7,126 bases of DNA, from assembly GCA_938039765.1 (NCBI GenBank), contig CALHTV010000232.1, positions 1-7,126 on the forward strand, in the 5' to 3' direction. The DNA is from an uncultured Dictyoglomus sp. (lineage in GTDB: Bacteria > Dictyoglomota > Dictyoglomia > Dictyoglomales > Dictyoglomaceae). This document shows positions 6,483 through 7,126 of the stretch, piece after piece. Below the pieces are notes generated by a model. The model was not told the DNA's origin. It saw nothing but the letters and a program-made list of their open reading frames with translations, and made no database searches. Made by a program: the position numbers and the translations under genes. How positions within the stretch are numbered: the first letter of the stretch is position 1; every line of letters starts with the position of its first letter.

Positions 6483-7126
6483 TTAAAAAGATTTATATTT
6501 GTGACACATTACCCATCTTTCATCTACAAAAACTTTTTCTGGCACCATCTCATGACAAATATCTTCTGCCTCAGAGCATCTTTCTGAAAATTTACATCCT
6601 AATTTGGCAAACTCTTTTGCTTCCATTGCTGATAATTTTATTTCTTCTTTCCATTTAAGATCTGGATCAGGTTCTGGTACAGCCTCTATTAATAATTTTG
6701 TATAGGGGTGAATAGGATTAAGCATCACCTTTTCTACAGGACCTAACTCTACTATGTTACCTCTGTACATTATAGCAATTCTGTCACTTATATAGTAAGC
6801 TGTAGCTAAATCATGAGTTATATATATTACTGAAACTCCATATTTTTCTTTTAAATCCTTAAAAAGATTAACCACTGACATTTTAATAGAAGCATCCACC
6901 ATAGAAACAGGTTCATCTGCCACTAAAAGAGAGGGTTTAGTTATAAGAGCTCGAGCAATAGAGACCCTCTGAAGCTGGCCCCCAGAAAGTTCATGAGGAT
7001 ATCTCTTCTCAACTTCTCTTGTGGACAAACCTACCAACTGTAAAACTTCTTCTATTCTATCAAAGGCTTCTTTTCTGCTTTTAACTATGCCAAAATTTAT
7101 AGTTGTTTCTATAAGATAAGAATCCA
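6483..7126 (-). CDS. Peptide/oligosaccharide ABC transporter ATPase, OppF/DppF type, C-terminal part
   Basis: The frame is open through the right edge, giving about 213 visible residues. An apparent TTG start at 7035-7037 is internal, since 29 family-like residues precede it. Visible motifs in order are the ABC signature HELSGGQLQRVSIARAL (LSGGQ at 46-50), Walker B LLVADEP (D70/E71), D-loop SMVD, H-loop ITHD (H104) and NPIHPYT (137-142). The oligopeptide-family tail has four cysteines at 177, 183, 190 and 207 (GCKFSERC...DIC...P...C). Walker A and the Q-loop lie beyond the window. These ATPases energise Opp/Dpp-type importers at the inner face of the membrane. In thermophilic sugar fermenters such transporters often carry oligosaccharides, and the adjacent GH4 gene supports a sugar substrate here. 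It is probably the last transporter gene of an operon reading leftwards, with the OppD-like ATPase, permeases and binding protein outside the window. Confidence 0.93.
   Translation of the reverse strand, partial: DSYLIETTINFGIVKSRKEAFDRIEEVLQLVGLSTREVEKRYPHELSGGQLQRVSIARALITKPSLLVADEPVSMVDASIKMSVVNLFKDLKEKYGVSVIYITHDLATAYYISDRIAIMYRGNIVELGPVEKVMLNPIHPYTKLLIEAVPEPDPDLKWKEEIKLSAMEAKEFAKLGCKFSERCSEAEDICHEMVPEKVFVDERWVMCHKYKSF

Noticed and set aside
7035..7037. TTG as the start of a small ABC protein.
   Set aside because: The frame continues upstream with family-like sequence to the window edge, and a protein starting here would lack Walker A.

Overview
The window is AT-rich DNA with tightly packed genes and strong AGGAGG-type ribosome sites. 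It probably comes from a thermophilic, sugar-fermenting bacterium. The combination of a family 4 glycosidase beside a peptide-type ABC transporter, very low GC and Lys/Glu/Ile-rich proteins would suit Dictyoglomus or a similar anaerobe. That organism guess is an inference and weakly held.

Region 1 (1-3490, plus strand) is the end of a putative anti-phage or DNA-modification operon. It holds the C-terminal 317 residues of a DUF1156/COG1743 adenine-specific DNA methylase, whose reading frame runs off the left edge. An ATGA stop/start overlap joins it to a complete 845-residue DUF499/COG1483 AAA+-like ATPase. This pair is known from defence islands, often with a large helicase/nuclease that could lie to the left of the window.

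Region 2 (about 3491-5030) contains no convincing intact gene. It is a graveyard of five fragments set edge to edge: a 5'-truncated MNT nucleotidyltransferase antitoxin; a HepT toxin with a damaged N-terminus that keeps its RX4HXY motif; an IS200-like/REP-type Y1 transposase on the minus strand, broken by stops, frameshifts and a deletion; the first part of a family 2 glycosyltransferase with a frameshift; and an H-type-lectin-like fragment on the minus strand. The junctions are abrupt, which suggests repeated insertion and deletion at the edge of the defence operon.

Region 3 (5068-7126, minus strand) is an ordinary carbohydrate operon read leftwards. It contains the C-terminal part of an OppF/DppF-type ABC transporter ATPase, then after 32 bases an intact family 4 glycoside hydrolase with a CHGY metal motif (alpha-glucuronidase-like), then a 9-bp GC-rich hairpin. 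The likely logic is import of an oligosaccharide, for example a glucuronic-acid-bearing xylan fragment, followed by cytoplasmic hydrolysis.

I do not see a clearly new biological system. The parts most worth a second look are the methylase-ATPase pair and the decayed toxin-antitoxin module fused to its 3' end.
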